A stretch of DNA of 64,000 nucleotides from DUQW01 sp050953825 (lineage in GTDB: Bacteria; Bacillota_I; Bacilli_A; Acholeplasmatales; Acholeplasmataceae): the NCBI GenBank assembly GCA_050953825.1, contig JBMNNF010000013.1, positions 316,192-380,191 of the forward strand. The letters run 5' to 3'. Shown in pieces: positions 27,346 to 35,546 of the stretch; the first letter of the stretch is position 1, and each line of letters begins with the position of its first letter. The position numbers and the translations under genes were made by a program. The notes under the pieces were generated by a model, which was not told where the DNA came from, ran no database searches, and saw nothing but the letters and a program-made list of their open reading frames with translations.

Positions 27346-28030
27346 ATATAATAAAACTTTAGAATTAAATGAATTTATTGTTAGTAGCGATACTTGCGTC
27401 ATTTATTTTCATGGAGGCGGCTTGGAAGCCGGCTCCAAAGATGATTTTAATAATTTAGCAAAATATTTTAATGAAAATGAAATTGATTGTTATCTTCCAA
27501 GTTATCGGTTATATCCTAAAGCGAAGTACCCAGAATTTATTTTAGATGCCGCTGAAGCGGTAGCCTATGTATTAAATAAACGAAAATATCAAAAAGTATT
27601 TATTGGTGGCACTTCGGCAGGTGCTTATTTAGCGATGATGTTGTATTTTGATAAAAGATATTTAGCTAAACATAAGATTGATTCAGAAACTATAACTGGT
27701 TATATTTTTGATGCTGGTCAACCAACAGTTCATTTCCATGTTTTAAGAGAATCGGGAATGGATACGAGAAGAATTGTCGTTGATGAAAGAGCGCCAATGT
27801 ATTATTTAACTCAAAATGTTGATTCTAAAGTTAAATTTTTAGTTTTTTATGCCGAATTTGATTTAAATACAAGAAAAGAAGAAACCGAACTATTAAAACA
27901 TTTAATGATAAATTATGGTTATCCAAAGGAAAATTTAAACTTTCAATATGTTAAAGACAATAATCATTGTCAGTATACTAACACCGATTTTTTTAATGAA
28001 ACAGTGTTAAAGTTTATAAAAAACAGTTAG
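27332..28030 (+). CDS. Alpha/beta-hydrolase, HGGG-type esterase
   Basis: 232-residue cytoplasmic hydrolase of the acetylesterase/lipase (HSL-like) kind. The oxyanion-hole motif HGGG starts at His27, the nucleophile elbow is GGTSAGAYLA (Ser95), and the acid and base are probably in FYAEFDLNTRKEE and KDNNHCQYTN. It overlaps the phosphorylase gene by 14 bp and precedes the GH3 gene by 11 bp, so it belongs to the operon. It may remove acyl groups (acetyl, succinyl) from substituted glucans; this is inference from context. Confidence 0.82.
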   Translation: MKTVKYNKTLELNEFIVSSDTCVIYFHGGGLEAGSKDDFNNLAKYFNENEIDCYLPSYRLYPKAKYPEFILDAAEAVAYVLNKRKYQKVFIGGTSAGAYLAMMLYFDKRYLAKHKIDSETITGYIFDAGQPTVHFHVLRESGMDTRRIVVDERAPMYYLTQNVDSKVKFLVFYAEFDLNTRKEETELLKHLMINYGYPKENLNFQYVKDNNHCQYTNTDFFNETVLKFIKNS

Positions 28031-28041
28031 AGGGATGAATG

Positions 28042-30087
28042 ATGAAAGAATTACTTAAAAAGTTAACATTAGAAGAAAAACTAGGACAACTAACGATGAT
28101 TCCGCCGTTTTTCTATATTAAAGATTTGAAAAAAGAAGTTTTTGGAGCTTTAACTGATATGAAGTTAAACGAAAAAAGCATTTTTCAAACTGGTTCAGTT
28201 TTAGGAATTCAAAGTCATCAAGAAATGATCCAAGTCCAAGAGAAGTATTTAGCCAGATCGCGTCATCAAATTCCCCTAATTTTTATGGGCGATGTAATTC
28301 ACGGAGCCCATACGATTATGCCAACTCCACTAGCCCAAGCGTCATCATTTAATCCTAATTTAATTTATAAAGGAGCCGAAGCAGCGGCTAAAGAAGCCCT
28401 AAAATCAGGATTACAAGTAACTTTTTCACCAATGAGTGATTTAGTTCGCGACCCACGATGGGGTCGCGTAGTTGAATCATATGGTGAAGACCCATACTTG
28501 AATTATGTTTTATCAAAGGCCACTGTTAAAGGTTATAAAAGTCAAGGGTTATTATCGTGTGTGAAACACTTTGCCGCTTATGGATTATCAGAGGCTGGTC
28601 AAGATTATAATACGGTTGATTTATCAAGATTAAATTTATTTCAATATTATCTTGAAGGTTATCGTGGGGCAATTGATGGTGGTGCCGATATGGTGATGAC
28701 CTCATTTAATACTTTTGAATACGTTCCGGCTACCACCAACAAATACTTACTTCGTGATGTTTTACGGAAAAAATTAAAATTTAAGGGGGTCACTATCTCT
28801 GATTATGATTCCTTACTCCAAACTATTTATCATCGTACATCGCAAGATGATTGCGATGCCGCCTTAAAAGGAATTAAAGCGGGATTAGATCTGGAGATGG
28901 CCTCAAGTTCATATATGAGATGTTTACCAGATGTTGTCAAAAAAGATGAGGAATTATTAAAGTTAATTGATGAGGCGGTGTTAAGAGTTTTACAATTAAA
29001 AGAAAAAGCCGGATTATTTAAAGATCCATATCTTATTAAACATGTATCTTTAGATACTAGTAATAGTATGAAAGTTGCCTATAATTTAGCTAAAGAATCC
29101 ATCGTCTTATTAAAAAATAATTCATTACCACTTAAAAAGAAAACGAAAATTTCTTTACTTGGAAAATATGCCACTGAAAAACATGTGTTAGGACCATGGA
29201 GTTGGCACGGAGATCCAAAAGTAACTGATGAGTTATCAAAACACTTAAAGGCTTATTATATCAACGATTCAGAATGTTTTGATGATTATGATCTTGATAA
29301 AATCAATCAAACAGATCATATTATTTTAGCGATCGGTGAACGATATTATGAATCAGGAGAAGCGCATAGTAAAGCTGATATAAATCTATCTCCACATTAT
29401 TTAAAATTACTTGAAAAGTTACAACAAACCAATCTTCCAATTACTGTCGTTTTATATACAGGACGTCCTCAAATATTAACCGAAGCCTTACCACTCATTG
29501 ATAATTTATTAGTTCATTTTCATTTAGGATCAACTACTTCAAAAGTAGTAGCTGATACCATTTATGGAATTAATAATCCGTGTGGACGACTACCGATGAC
29601 ATTTCCAAGACATCAAGGGCAAATCCCAATTTATTATAATCGTTTGTCAACTGGAAGACCATATTCAGAAACTAATCCATACACGTTAAAGTATCTTGAT
29701 GTTTCAAACGAACCGTTATTTGAATTCGGTTATGGTTTAAGTTATTCTAAGTTTAACTATTCAAACTTAAAATTATCAACTAATGTTGCCACTCTTAAAT
29801 CACTTCCTACCGTTAGCGTCACCGTGACCAATGAAAGTGATGTTTCTGGTAAAACTAGCATCTTACTTTATATTAAAGATGATTTTGCGAGTGTCGCCAG
29901 ACCAGTCAAAGAGTTAAAACAATTCAAAAAAATTAGTTTAAAACCACATGAATCAAAAGTGGTTGAATTTAAATTAACTAAAAACGACTTATCTTTTTAT
30001 AATCAAGATTTAAAAAAGATTGTTGAACCAGGTGGTTTTACAATCTTTATTGAAAATTTAACTACTAAGTTTACTTTAGTTAAATAA
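28042..30087 (+). CDS. GH3 beta-glucosidase
   Basis: 681 residues without signal peptide. The GH3 TIM-like domain (MGDVIHGAHTIMPTPLAQASS, PRWGRVVESYGEDP, CVKHFAAYG) has the nucleophile Asp in VTISDYDSLL. The second alpha/beta domain contains IVLLKNNSLPL, and a fibronectin-III-like C-terminus (PVKELKQFKKISLKPHESKV) ends the protein. Likely completes degradation of sophorose and short oligosaccharides left by the phosphorylase. ATG 28042 sits 7 bp after GAGGG; ATG 28039 is possible. Last gene of the locus, meeting the convergent YolD-like gene with an 8-bp overlap. Confidence 0.93.
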   Translation: MKELLKKLTLEEKLGQLTMIPPFFYIKDLKKEVFGALTDMKLNEKSIFQTGSVLGIQSHQEMIQVQEKYLARSRHQIPLIFMGDVIHGAHTIMPTPLAQASSFNPNLIYKGAEAAAKEALKSGLQVTFSPMSDLVRDPRWGRVVESYGEDPYLNYVLSKATVKGYKSQGLLSCVKHFAAYGLSEAGQDYNTVDLSRLNLFQYYLEGYRGAIDGGADMVMTSFNTFEYVPATTNKYLLRDVLRKKLKFKGVTISDYDSLLQTIYHRTSQDDCDAALKGIKAGLDLEMASSSYMRCLPDVVKKDEELLKLIDEAVLRVLQLKEKAGLFKDPYLIKHVSLDTSNSMKVAYNLAKESIVLLKNNSLPLKKKTKISLLGKYATEKHVLGPWSWHGDPKVTDELSKHLKAYYINDSECFDDYDLDKINQTDHIILAIGERYYESGEAHSKADINLSPHYLKLLEKLQQTNLPITVVLYTGRPQILTEALPLIDNLLVHFHLGSTTSKVVADTIYGINNPCGRLPMTFPRHQGQIPIYYNRLSTGRPYSETNPYTLKYLDVSNEPLFEFGYGLSYSKFNYSNLKLSTNVATLKSLPTVSVTVTNESDVSGKTSILLYIKDDFASVARPVKELKQFKKISLKPHESKVVEFKLTKNDLSFYNQDLKKIVEPGGFTIFIENLTTKFTLVK

Positions 30088-30403
30088 TATCTAAATCAAT
30101 AATATTGTCAATCTTTAACGGAATATTATCTAAATAAATTATTCTTTTTAAAGAATCAATTTTAGTCACTAATCCGTATAGATTATTGGTATAACCATTA
30201 TTAAAATAAACAACTGTAATGTGGCGATTTTCATAAATCGCCTCTTTTATTTTAAGATCCATGTAATAAAGTTGTTCTTCAGATAAGGTAGGTTTATCTT
30301 TTTTATTTAAGTTATATTTTAGTGTTAGATATAAATCATTAAACCCCGCCAATCCATCAAATGGAGCCCATTTAATGATGCCACGATCGACATAATTACT
30401 CAT
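30080..30403 (-). CDS. YolD-like protein
   Basis: 107-residue small soluble protein. Its start (IIKWAPFDGLAGFNDLYLTL) and C-terminal strand pattern resemble the YolD-like family that accompanies UvrX-type Y-family polymerases in Bacilli. It overlaps the polymerase gene by 8 bp and shares its direction. GGAGG precedes the ATG at 30403. The role of YolD-like proteins is thought to be linked to the polymerase, but the mechanism is not known to me. Confidence 0.78.
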   Translation of the reverse strand: MSNYVDRGIIKWAPFDGLAGFNDLYLTLKYNLNKKDKPTLSEEQLYYMDLKIKEAIYENRHITVVYFNNGYTNNLYGLVTKIDSLKRIIYLDNIPLKIDNIIDLDII

Positions 30404-31673
30404 GATGACCTCCAATAAATTTGTTTCTTTCTTGAATGGTAGAGGCTTCAGTTAATGAAGATAGCCGGTTGACACAGCTTTTACCATGAGTTAGTTTTAA
30501 GTTATCAAGCGCATCTAATAATTTTTCTTCTCGTTCCAACTTTTCATAATCTTCGAAAAGTGATAATTGATGAACGCTACTTACTTCACTTAAATTAGAG
30601 ATGGCGATACTTACAGCACGGATGGCGCTTTCGCCATCATAATAGTCATTAAAGATGGAAAGTGCCATCTCCATCATTTCAGAAAAGCATGAAGTTGGAT
30701 AATCTAGTTGTCGTTGGCGTGAGAATCCGCCACCAACATCTTTCGAATAGCGAATACCAATAGTTAAGGTTTTTCCTACTTTTTTCGCAAGTCTTAGTCT
30801 TCTTGCCAGTTCATCTACCATTTCTAATAAAATTGTATAAAAATCGGGCACATAATAATCTTCAAATAAAACTTGCGAGTTACCAAAACTTTTATTTTTT
30901 GATCTCAATTTATCTTTATCTTGAACTAAACTCATATCGATGCCATTAGCGTGGTAATATAACTCTTCACCGATTACACCAAATCTTCGTTTTAACTCAC
31001 TAACATTATAATTGGCCAAATCACCAATCGAATAAATTCCTAATATATTTAAATGACGTTCCATTCGGTGGCCAATGCCCCACATTTTAGAAAGTGGAGT
31101 AATGGGCCATAGTTTTAATTTAAAATTATCATAAGTCCATTTAGCAGGTTTACCCATTAAATGCTTACCTTCTAGATCTAAAGCTAGTTTAGCGAGTAAC
31201 ATATTCGGACCGATTCCGCAACTTACTGGGAGTTTTAGTTTGGTTTCGATTTCTTTAATAATCATTTCAGCTATTTCAATATCAGTTTTTTTATAATAAC
31301 TTAAATAGTTAGTAACATCTAAAAAAGCTTCATCAATAGAGTAGACATATAAATCTTCATCTGAAATAAAACTAAGATAGATTTCAATTAATTTCATGGT
31401 ATATTCTAAATAAGTTTTCATGCGTGGGCGCGCATAAATAATATCATTTTTTAAATGTTCTGGTAGTTCAAAGATGCGACCACGATTCGGAGCTCCTAGT
31501 TGTTTTAGGTACGGAGTAGTTGCTAGACAAATCGAGCCGTCGCCACGGGATTTGTCGGCAACTACTAGCATCGTATTAAAAGGATCTAATCCTCTTAAGG
31601 CACATTCAACGGAGGCATAAAAACTCTTTAAATCAAGACAAATAATATGACGATGAATTTGATATTTTTTCAT
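30396..31673 (-). CDS. Y-family DNA polymerase, UvrX/UmuC type
   Basis: Error-prone translesion polymerase of 425 residues. Visible motifs are CLDLKSFYASVECAL (metal-binding Asp and steric gate region), YSIDEAFLDVT (catalytic Asp-Glu) and helix-hairpin-helix regions (ITPLSKMWGIGHRMERHL). The little-finger domain is at residues ~250-350. The start at 31673 was chosen because AAAGGAGG lies 6 bp upstream. In Bacilli such genes are LexA-controlled; I see no convincing LexA box here. Confidence 0.92.
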   Translation of the reverse strand: MKKYQIHRHIICLDLKSFYASVECALRGLDPFNTMLVVADKSRGDGSICLATTPYLKQLGAPNRGRIFELPEHLKNDIIYARPRMKTYLEYTMKLIEIYLSFISDEDLYVYSIDEAFLDVTNYLSYYKKTDIEIAEMIIKEIETKLKLPVSCGIGPNMLLAKLALDLEGKHLMGKPAKWTYDNFKLKLWPITPLSKMWGIGHRMERHLNILGIYSIGDLANYNVSELKRRFGVIGEELYYHANGIDMSLVQDKDKLRSKNKSFGNSQVLFEDYYVPDFYTILLEMVDELARRLRLAKKVGKTLTIGIRYSKDVGGGFSRQRQLDYPTSCFSEMMEMALSIFNDYYDGESAIRAVSIAISNLSEVSSVHQLSLFEDYEKLEREEKLLDALDNLKLTHGKSCVNRLSSLTEASTIQERNKFIGGHHE

Positions 31674-31828
31674 AGTATGCCTCCTTTGTATCAGATACTT
31701 TAACACATTAAATTAGTGAATACAATGAAAGGGATATTGAAAAAAATTTAATTAGATACAATATAAATATTAAGTTAATTATGAATCATTAAATTATAAG
31801 TTACTTCGATGTAATAGGGTAATATGCA

Positions 31829-31858
31829 TTGAAGAAAGATGTGTGAAAATGCTATAAT
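31829..31858 (+). promoter_or_regulatory. Promoter of pta
   Basis: TTGAAG at 31829-31834, an 18-bp spacer, and TATAAT at 31853-31858, about 25 bp before the pta start codon. Confidence 0.7.
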
Positions 31859-31882
31859 AATAAAAGATGGGGTGTGATTAAT

Positions 31883-32854
31883 ATGTTTAATGAAATGATT
31901 AAAAAACTTAAAGGACAAAATAAACGAATTGTTTTCACTGAAGGTGAAGATATTAGAGTTTTAACTGCTGCTGCAAGACTACTAAATGAAGGGGTTTTAG
32001 TTCCGGTAGTTTTAGGAAGAAGAGATGCAGTTTTAAAATTAGCTAAAGACAACAATTTAGATGTTTCCAAGATGGAAATCATTGAAATTGAAAAATACGC
32101 TCAGATGGAAGAACTAGTTGATAGAATGGCTGAATTAAGAAAAGGCAAGATGACTCGTGAAGAAGTTGAAAAACTCATTACAAGAGGTAACTATTTTGGA
32201 ACGATGTTAGTTGAAAGAGGATATGCTCACGGATTATTAGGTGGAGCCACCTATTCAACTGCTGATACTGTAAGACCAGCCTTACAATTAGTTAAAACTA
32301 AACCTGGTAGTAAGATTGTTTCAAGTTCATTTTTAATGAGAAGAGTTAGAGACGGAAAAGAAGAAAGATATATTATGGCCGACTGTGCTATTAACTTACA
32401 TCCAGATGAAAATCAAGTAGTTGAAATTGCCCTTCAAAGTGCTGAAACCGCAAAGATTTTCGGAATTGATCCAAAAGTAGTTTTATTATCTTATTCAAGC
32501 TACGGTTCAGGTAAAGGTGAAGATGTTGAAAAGATGACTAATGCTGCCACTAGATTAAAAGAAATGAACTTAGATTTCCCAGTTGATGGCGAATTACAAT
32601 TTGATGCAGCGTTCTCAATGGATGTTGCGAAAATTAAAGCGCCACAATCTAAAGTTGCCGGTAAAGCTAACGTCTTTATTTTCCCAGATATTAACGCGGG
32701 TAATATTGGGTATAAGATTGCTCAAAGATTGGGCGACTTTGAAGCTTTAGGACCAATCCTACAAGGATTGAATGCGCCAATTAATGACTTATCTAGAGGT
32801 TGTAATACTGAAGAAGTCTATAAAATGGCAATCATTACAGCTCTACAAAAATAA
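31883..32854 (+). CDS. pta: Phosphate acetyltransferase
   Basis: Converts acetyl-CoA and phosphate to acetyl phosphate, the step before ATP formation by acetate kinase. 323 residues, the size of the short Pta without the N-terminal DRTGG domain. Family motifs are KRIVFTEGEDIRVLTAA, GGATYSTADTVRPALQ, ADCAINLHPDENQ, VVLLSYSSYGSGKG and FPDINAGNIGYKIAQRLG. ATG 31883 follows GGGGTG; an upstream GTG at 31874 is less likely. No acetate kinase gene lies next to it. A terminator follows. Confidence 0.96.
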   Translation: MFNEMIKKLKGQNKRIVFTEGEDIRVLTAAARLLNEGVLVPVVLGRRDAVLKLAKDNNLDVSKMEIIEIEKYAQMEELVDRMAELRKGKMTREEVEKLITRGNYFGTMLVERGYAHGLLGGATYSTADTVRPALQLVKTKPGSKIVSSSFLMRRVRDGKEERYIMADCAINLHPDENQVVEIALQSAETAKIFGIDPKVVLLSYSSYGSGKGEDVEKMTNAATRLKEMNLDFPVDGELQFDAAFSMDVAKIKAPQSKVAGKANVFIFPDINAGNIGYKIAQRLGDFEALGPILQGLNAPINDLSRGCNTEEVYKMAIITALQK

Positions 32855-32891
32855 ATTAAAGAGATAAATAATATAAATACTATTATAAATA

Positions 32892-32931
32892 AGAGTTTGA
32901 TTTGATTTAAGAGTCAAACTTTTATTTTTTC
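32892..32931 (+). terminator. Terminator after pta
   Basis: Stem AGTTTGA / TCAAACT followed by TTTTATTTTTT. Confidence 0.8.
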
Positions 32932-33072
32932 ACACAATTTAAGGCTAATCACATTTCAAATTTAGTTTGAAATTTAATTACTTAAAAAACTTATAAAAAG
33001 AACTCAAAATATAATGAAAGTTTATGAAAAAATAGCGAAAAATCAATCATTTTACTTTCATTTCTTTTTCGC

Positions 33073-33101
33073 TTGTATTTGCTTTCGGTATCAACTATAA
33101 T
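33073..33101 (+). promoter_or_regulatory. Promoter of nrdD
   Basis: TTGTAT at 33073-33078, a 17-bp spacer and a perfect TATAAT at 33096-33101. I looked for an NrdR-box pair and found none with the classical consensus. Confidence 0.65.
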
Positions 33102-33144
33102 GTATGTACGGAATTAGAAAGAAGAAATAAAAGGGGGAAGTAAA

Positions 33145-35496
33145 ATGATTAGACAAATAAGAAAAAGAGACGGAAGATTACAAAAATTTGATCCAACAAA
33201 AATTGCAGTTGCAATTAATAAAGCTTTTGGTGGAACCAGAGATCTAGAATCATTTACGTATGCCGCAGAAATAGTTAAAAAATTAAATGAATTAAATGTA
33301 GAAGTAATTGACATTGAACATGTCCAAGATGAAGTAGAAAAATATTTAATGGGTGTTGACCAAGTGGTTGCGAAGAAATATATTTTATATCGTCGCGATC
33401 GCGAAAGAGCACGCCATGCTAAAGAAACAGTCTTTAACTATAAAAAGACTGTTGAAGACTATTTAAAGATTGAAGACTGGAGAGTTAAAGAAAACTCAAC
33501 TGTTAATTATTCTTTAGGTGGATTGATTTTAAATAACTCTGGTGCCATTACTGCTAACTATTGGTTATCAGAAGTTTATGACGAAGAGATTAGTAATGCT
33601 CATAGAAATGCCGATATTCATATTCATGACTTGTCAATGTTATCAGCTTATTGTGCAGGATGGGATTTAGAACAATTAATTAAAGAAGGTGTTGGTGGTG
33701 TTGAAGGTAAAATTACTTCTAAACCAGCTAAACACTTAGGAACTTTAGCTAACCAAATGGTTAACTTCTTAGGAATTATGCAAAATGAATGGGCTGGCGC
33801 TCAAGCATTTTCATCATTTGATACTTATTTAGCGCCATTTGTCAAAGCTGATAATTTATCATATGATGATGTTAAACAAGCCATCCAATCATTTGTCTTT
33901 GGTGTTAATACACCAAGCCGTTGGGGCTGTCAAGCACCATTTACTAACATTACTTTAGACTGGGTCGTTCCAAGCGATTTAGCCGAAAGACCAGCTTTAG
34001 TTGGTGGTAAAGAAATGGATTTCAAATATAAAGATTGCCAAAAAGAAATGGATATGGTTAATAAAGCGTTCTTAGAAGTAATGATTGAAGGGGATGCTAA
34101 TGGTCGAGGATTCCAATATCCAATTCCAACTTATTCAATTACTCGTGAATTTGATTGGTCAGATACTGAAAATAATCGTTTATTATTTGAAATGACTGCT
34201 AAATATGGTACTCCTTATTTCTCAAATTATATTAACTCAGATATGGAACCATCAGATGTTAGATCTATGTGCTGTCGTTTAAGATTAGACTTAAGAGAGT
34301 TAAGAAAGAAATCAGGTGGATATTTTGGAGCCGGTTCGAATACTGGTTCAGTTGGGGTTGTGACAATTAATTTACCAAGAGTTGCCTATCTTTCGGAAAG
34401 TGAAGAAGAATTTTATGAAAGACTAGGTCACTTAATGGATTTATCAGCTCGTTCATTAAAGATGAAACGTAATGTAGTTACTCAATTACTTGAAGCTGGA
34501 TTATATCCATATACGAAACGTTATTTAGGACATTTTGATAATCACTTCTCAACAATTGGTTTAATCGGAATGAACGAAGCTGGATTAAACGCTAGTTGGT
34601 TAAGAAAAGACTTAACTCATAAAGAAACTCAAGACTTTGCTGAAGATGTTTTAAACTTTATGAGGGAAAGATTATCAGATTACCAAGAATTATATGGTGA
34701 TTTATATAACTTAGAAGCGACTCCAGCAGAATCAACAACATATCGTTTAGCGAAACATGATAAAGCGAGATATCATGATATTATTACTGCATCAGAAGAT
34801 GGAGATACTCCGTATTATACTAACTCATCACATTTACCAGTTGGTTATACTGAGTCAGTATCTGAAGCATTGAAGATTCAAGATCGATTACAAGTTTTAT
34901 ATACATCAGGAACTGTCTTCCACGCATTTTTAGGTCAAAAACTTCAAAGCTGGCAAGCGGCAGCTAATGTTGTTAGAAAGATTGCTGAAAACTTTAAATT
35001 ACCATATTTCACATTATCACCAACTTATTCAATTTGTCCAGAACATGGTTATTTAAATGGTGAAGAATCTACTTGTCATATTTGTGGTGCTGAAACTGAA
35101 GTATATTCAAGAATTACTGGATACTATCGACCACTTAAAAACTGGAATGATGGTAAACAAAAGGAATTTAGAGATCGTAAAGAATATGTCATTAATACAA
35201 CCGATATTATTGAAAATGCCATTAAACAAGCCCAACAAGAAATTAAAAAAACTAGTTGTAAAAAAGAGGATGCTCACTTAATGTTATTTACTACTGAACA
35301 ATGTCCAAATTGTACAATGATTAAAAAATTCTTAGAAAAAGAAAATATCAAATACGACATCATAGTAGCTGATAAAGAATTAGAATTAACGAATAAATAT
35401 CAAGTTAGACAAGTCCCAACATTAATTGTTGAAGCTGACGGTTCAGTCGAATCCTACAATAACTTTTCCAATATTGTCAAATATATCAATAGTTAA
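33145..35496 (+). CDS. nrdD: Anaerobic ribonucleoside-triphosphate reductase fused to a glutaredoxin-like domain
   Basis: Class III reductase making dNTPs without oxygen. An ATP-cone is at residues ~3-90 (IRKRDGRLQKFDPTKI). The catalytic barrel has the thiyl Cys170 in AYCAGWDLEQL. The metal-binding region C631, H634, C644, C647 is followed by the glycyl-radical loop RITGYYRPLKNWNDGK with Gly659. Beyond the normal end, residues ~708-783 form a glutaredoxin/thioredoxin-like fold with CPNC at 720-723 and a cis-Pro in VRQVPTLIVE. NrdD needs a reductant, and a fused redoxin could supply it (inference). The activase domain is in the next gene. Confidence 0.93.
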   Translation: MIRQIRKRDGRLQKFDPTKIAVAINKAFGGTRDLESFTYAAEIVKKLNELNVEVIDIEHVQDEVEKYLMGVDQVVAKKYILYRRDRERARHAKETVFNYKKTVEDYLKIEDWRVKENSTVNYSLGGLILNNSGAITANYWLSEVYDEEISNAHRNADIHIHDLSMLSAYCAGWDLEQLIKEGVGGVEGKITSKPAKHLGTLANQMVNFLGIMQNEWAGAQAFSSFDTYLAPFVKADNLSYDDVKQAIQSFVFGVNTPSRWGCQAPFTNITLDWVVPSDLAERPALVGGKEMDFKYKDCQKEMDMVNKAFLEVMIEGDANGRGFQYPIPTYSITREFDWSDTENNRLLFEMTAKYGTPYFSNYINSDMEPSDVRSMCCRLRLDLRELRKKSGGYFGAGSNTGSVGVVTINLPRVAYLSESEEEFYERLGHLMDLSARSLKMKRNVVTQLLEAGLYPYTKRYLGHFDNHFSTIGLIGMNEAGLNASWLRKDLTHKETQDFAEDVLNFMRERLSDYQELYGDLYNLEATPAESTTYRLAKHDKARYHDIITASEDGDTPYYTNSSHLPVGYTESVSEALKIQDRLQVLYTSGTVFHAFLGQKLQSWQAAANVVRKIAENFKLPYFTLSPTYSICPEHGYLNGEESTCHICGAETEVYSRITGYYRPLKNWNDGKQKEFRDRKEYVINTTDIIENAIKQAQQEIKKTSCKKEDAHLMLFTTEQCPNCTMIKKFLEKENIKYDIIVADKELELTNKYQVRQVPTLIVEADGSVESYNNFSNIVKYINS

Positions 35497-35503
35497 TTAA
35501 CAA

Positions 35504-35528
35504 AAAAGAGGCACTTGATGCCTCTTTT
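35504..35528 (+). terminator. Hairpin between nrdD and the NrdD-NrdG fusion gene
   Basis: A 10-bp perfect stem AAAAGAGGCA / TGCCTCTTTT with a 5-nt loop. It ends 18 bp before the next ATG, so it may reduce expression of the fusion relative to nrdD. Confidence 0.78.
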
Positions 35529-35546
35529 ATCTCAAGAGGTTCAAAT

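Noticed and set aside
32855..33144. NrdR-box or riboswitch before nrdD
   Set aside because: Apart from the pta terminator and an ordinary promoter I found no NrdR-type palindrome pair and no structured element I could recognise.
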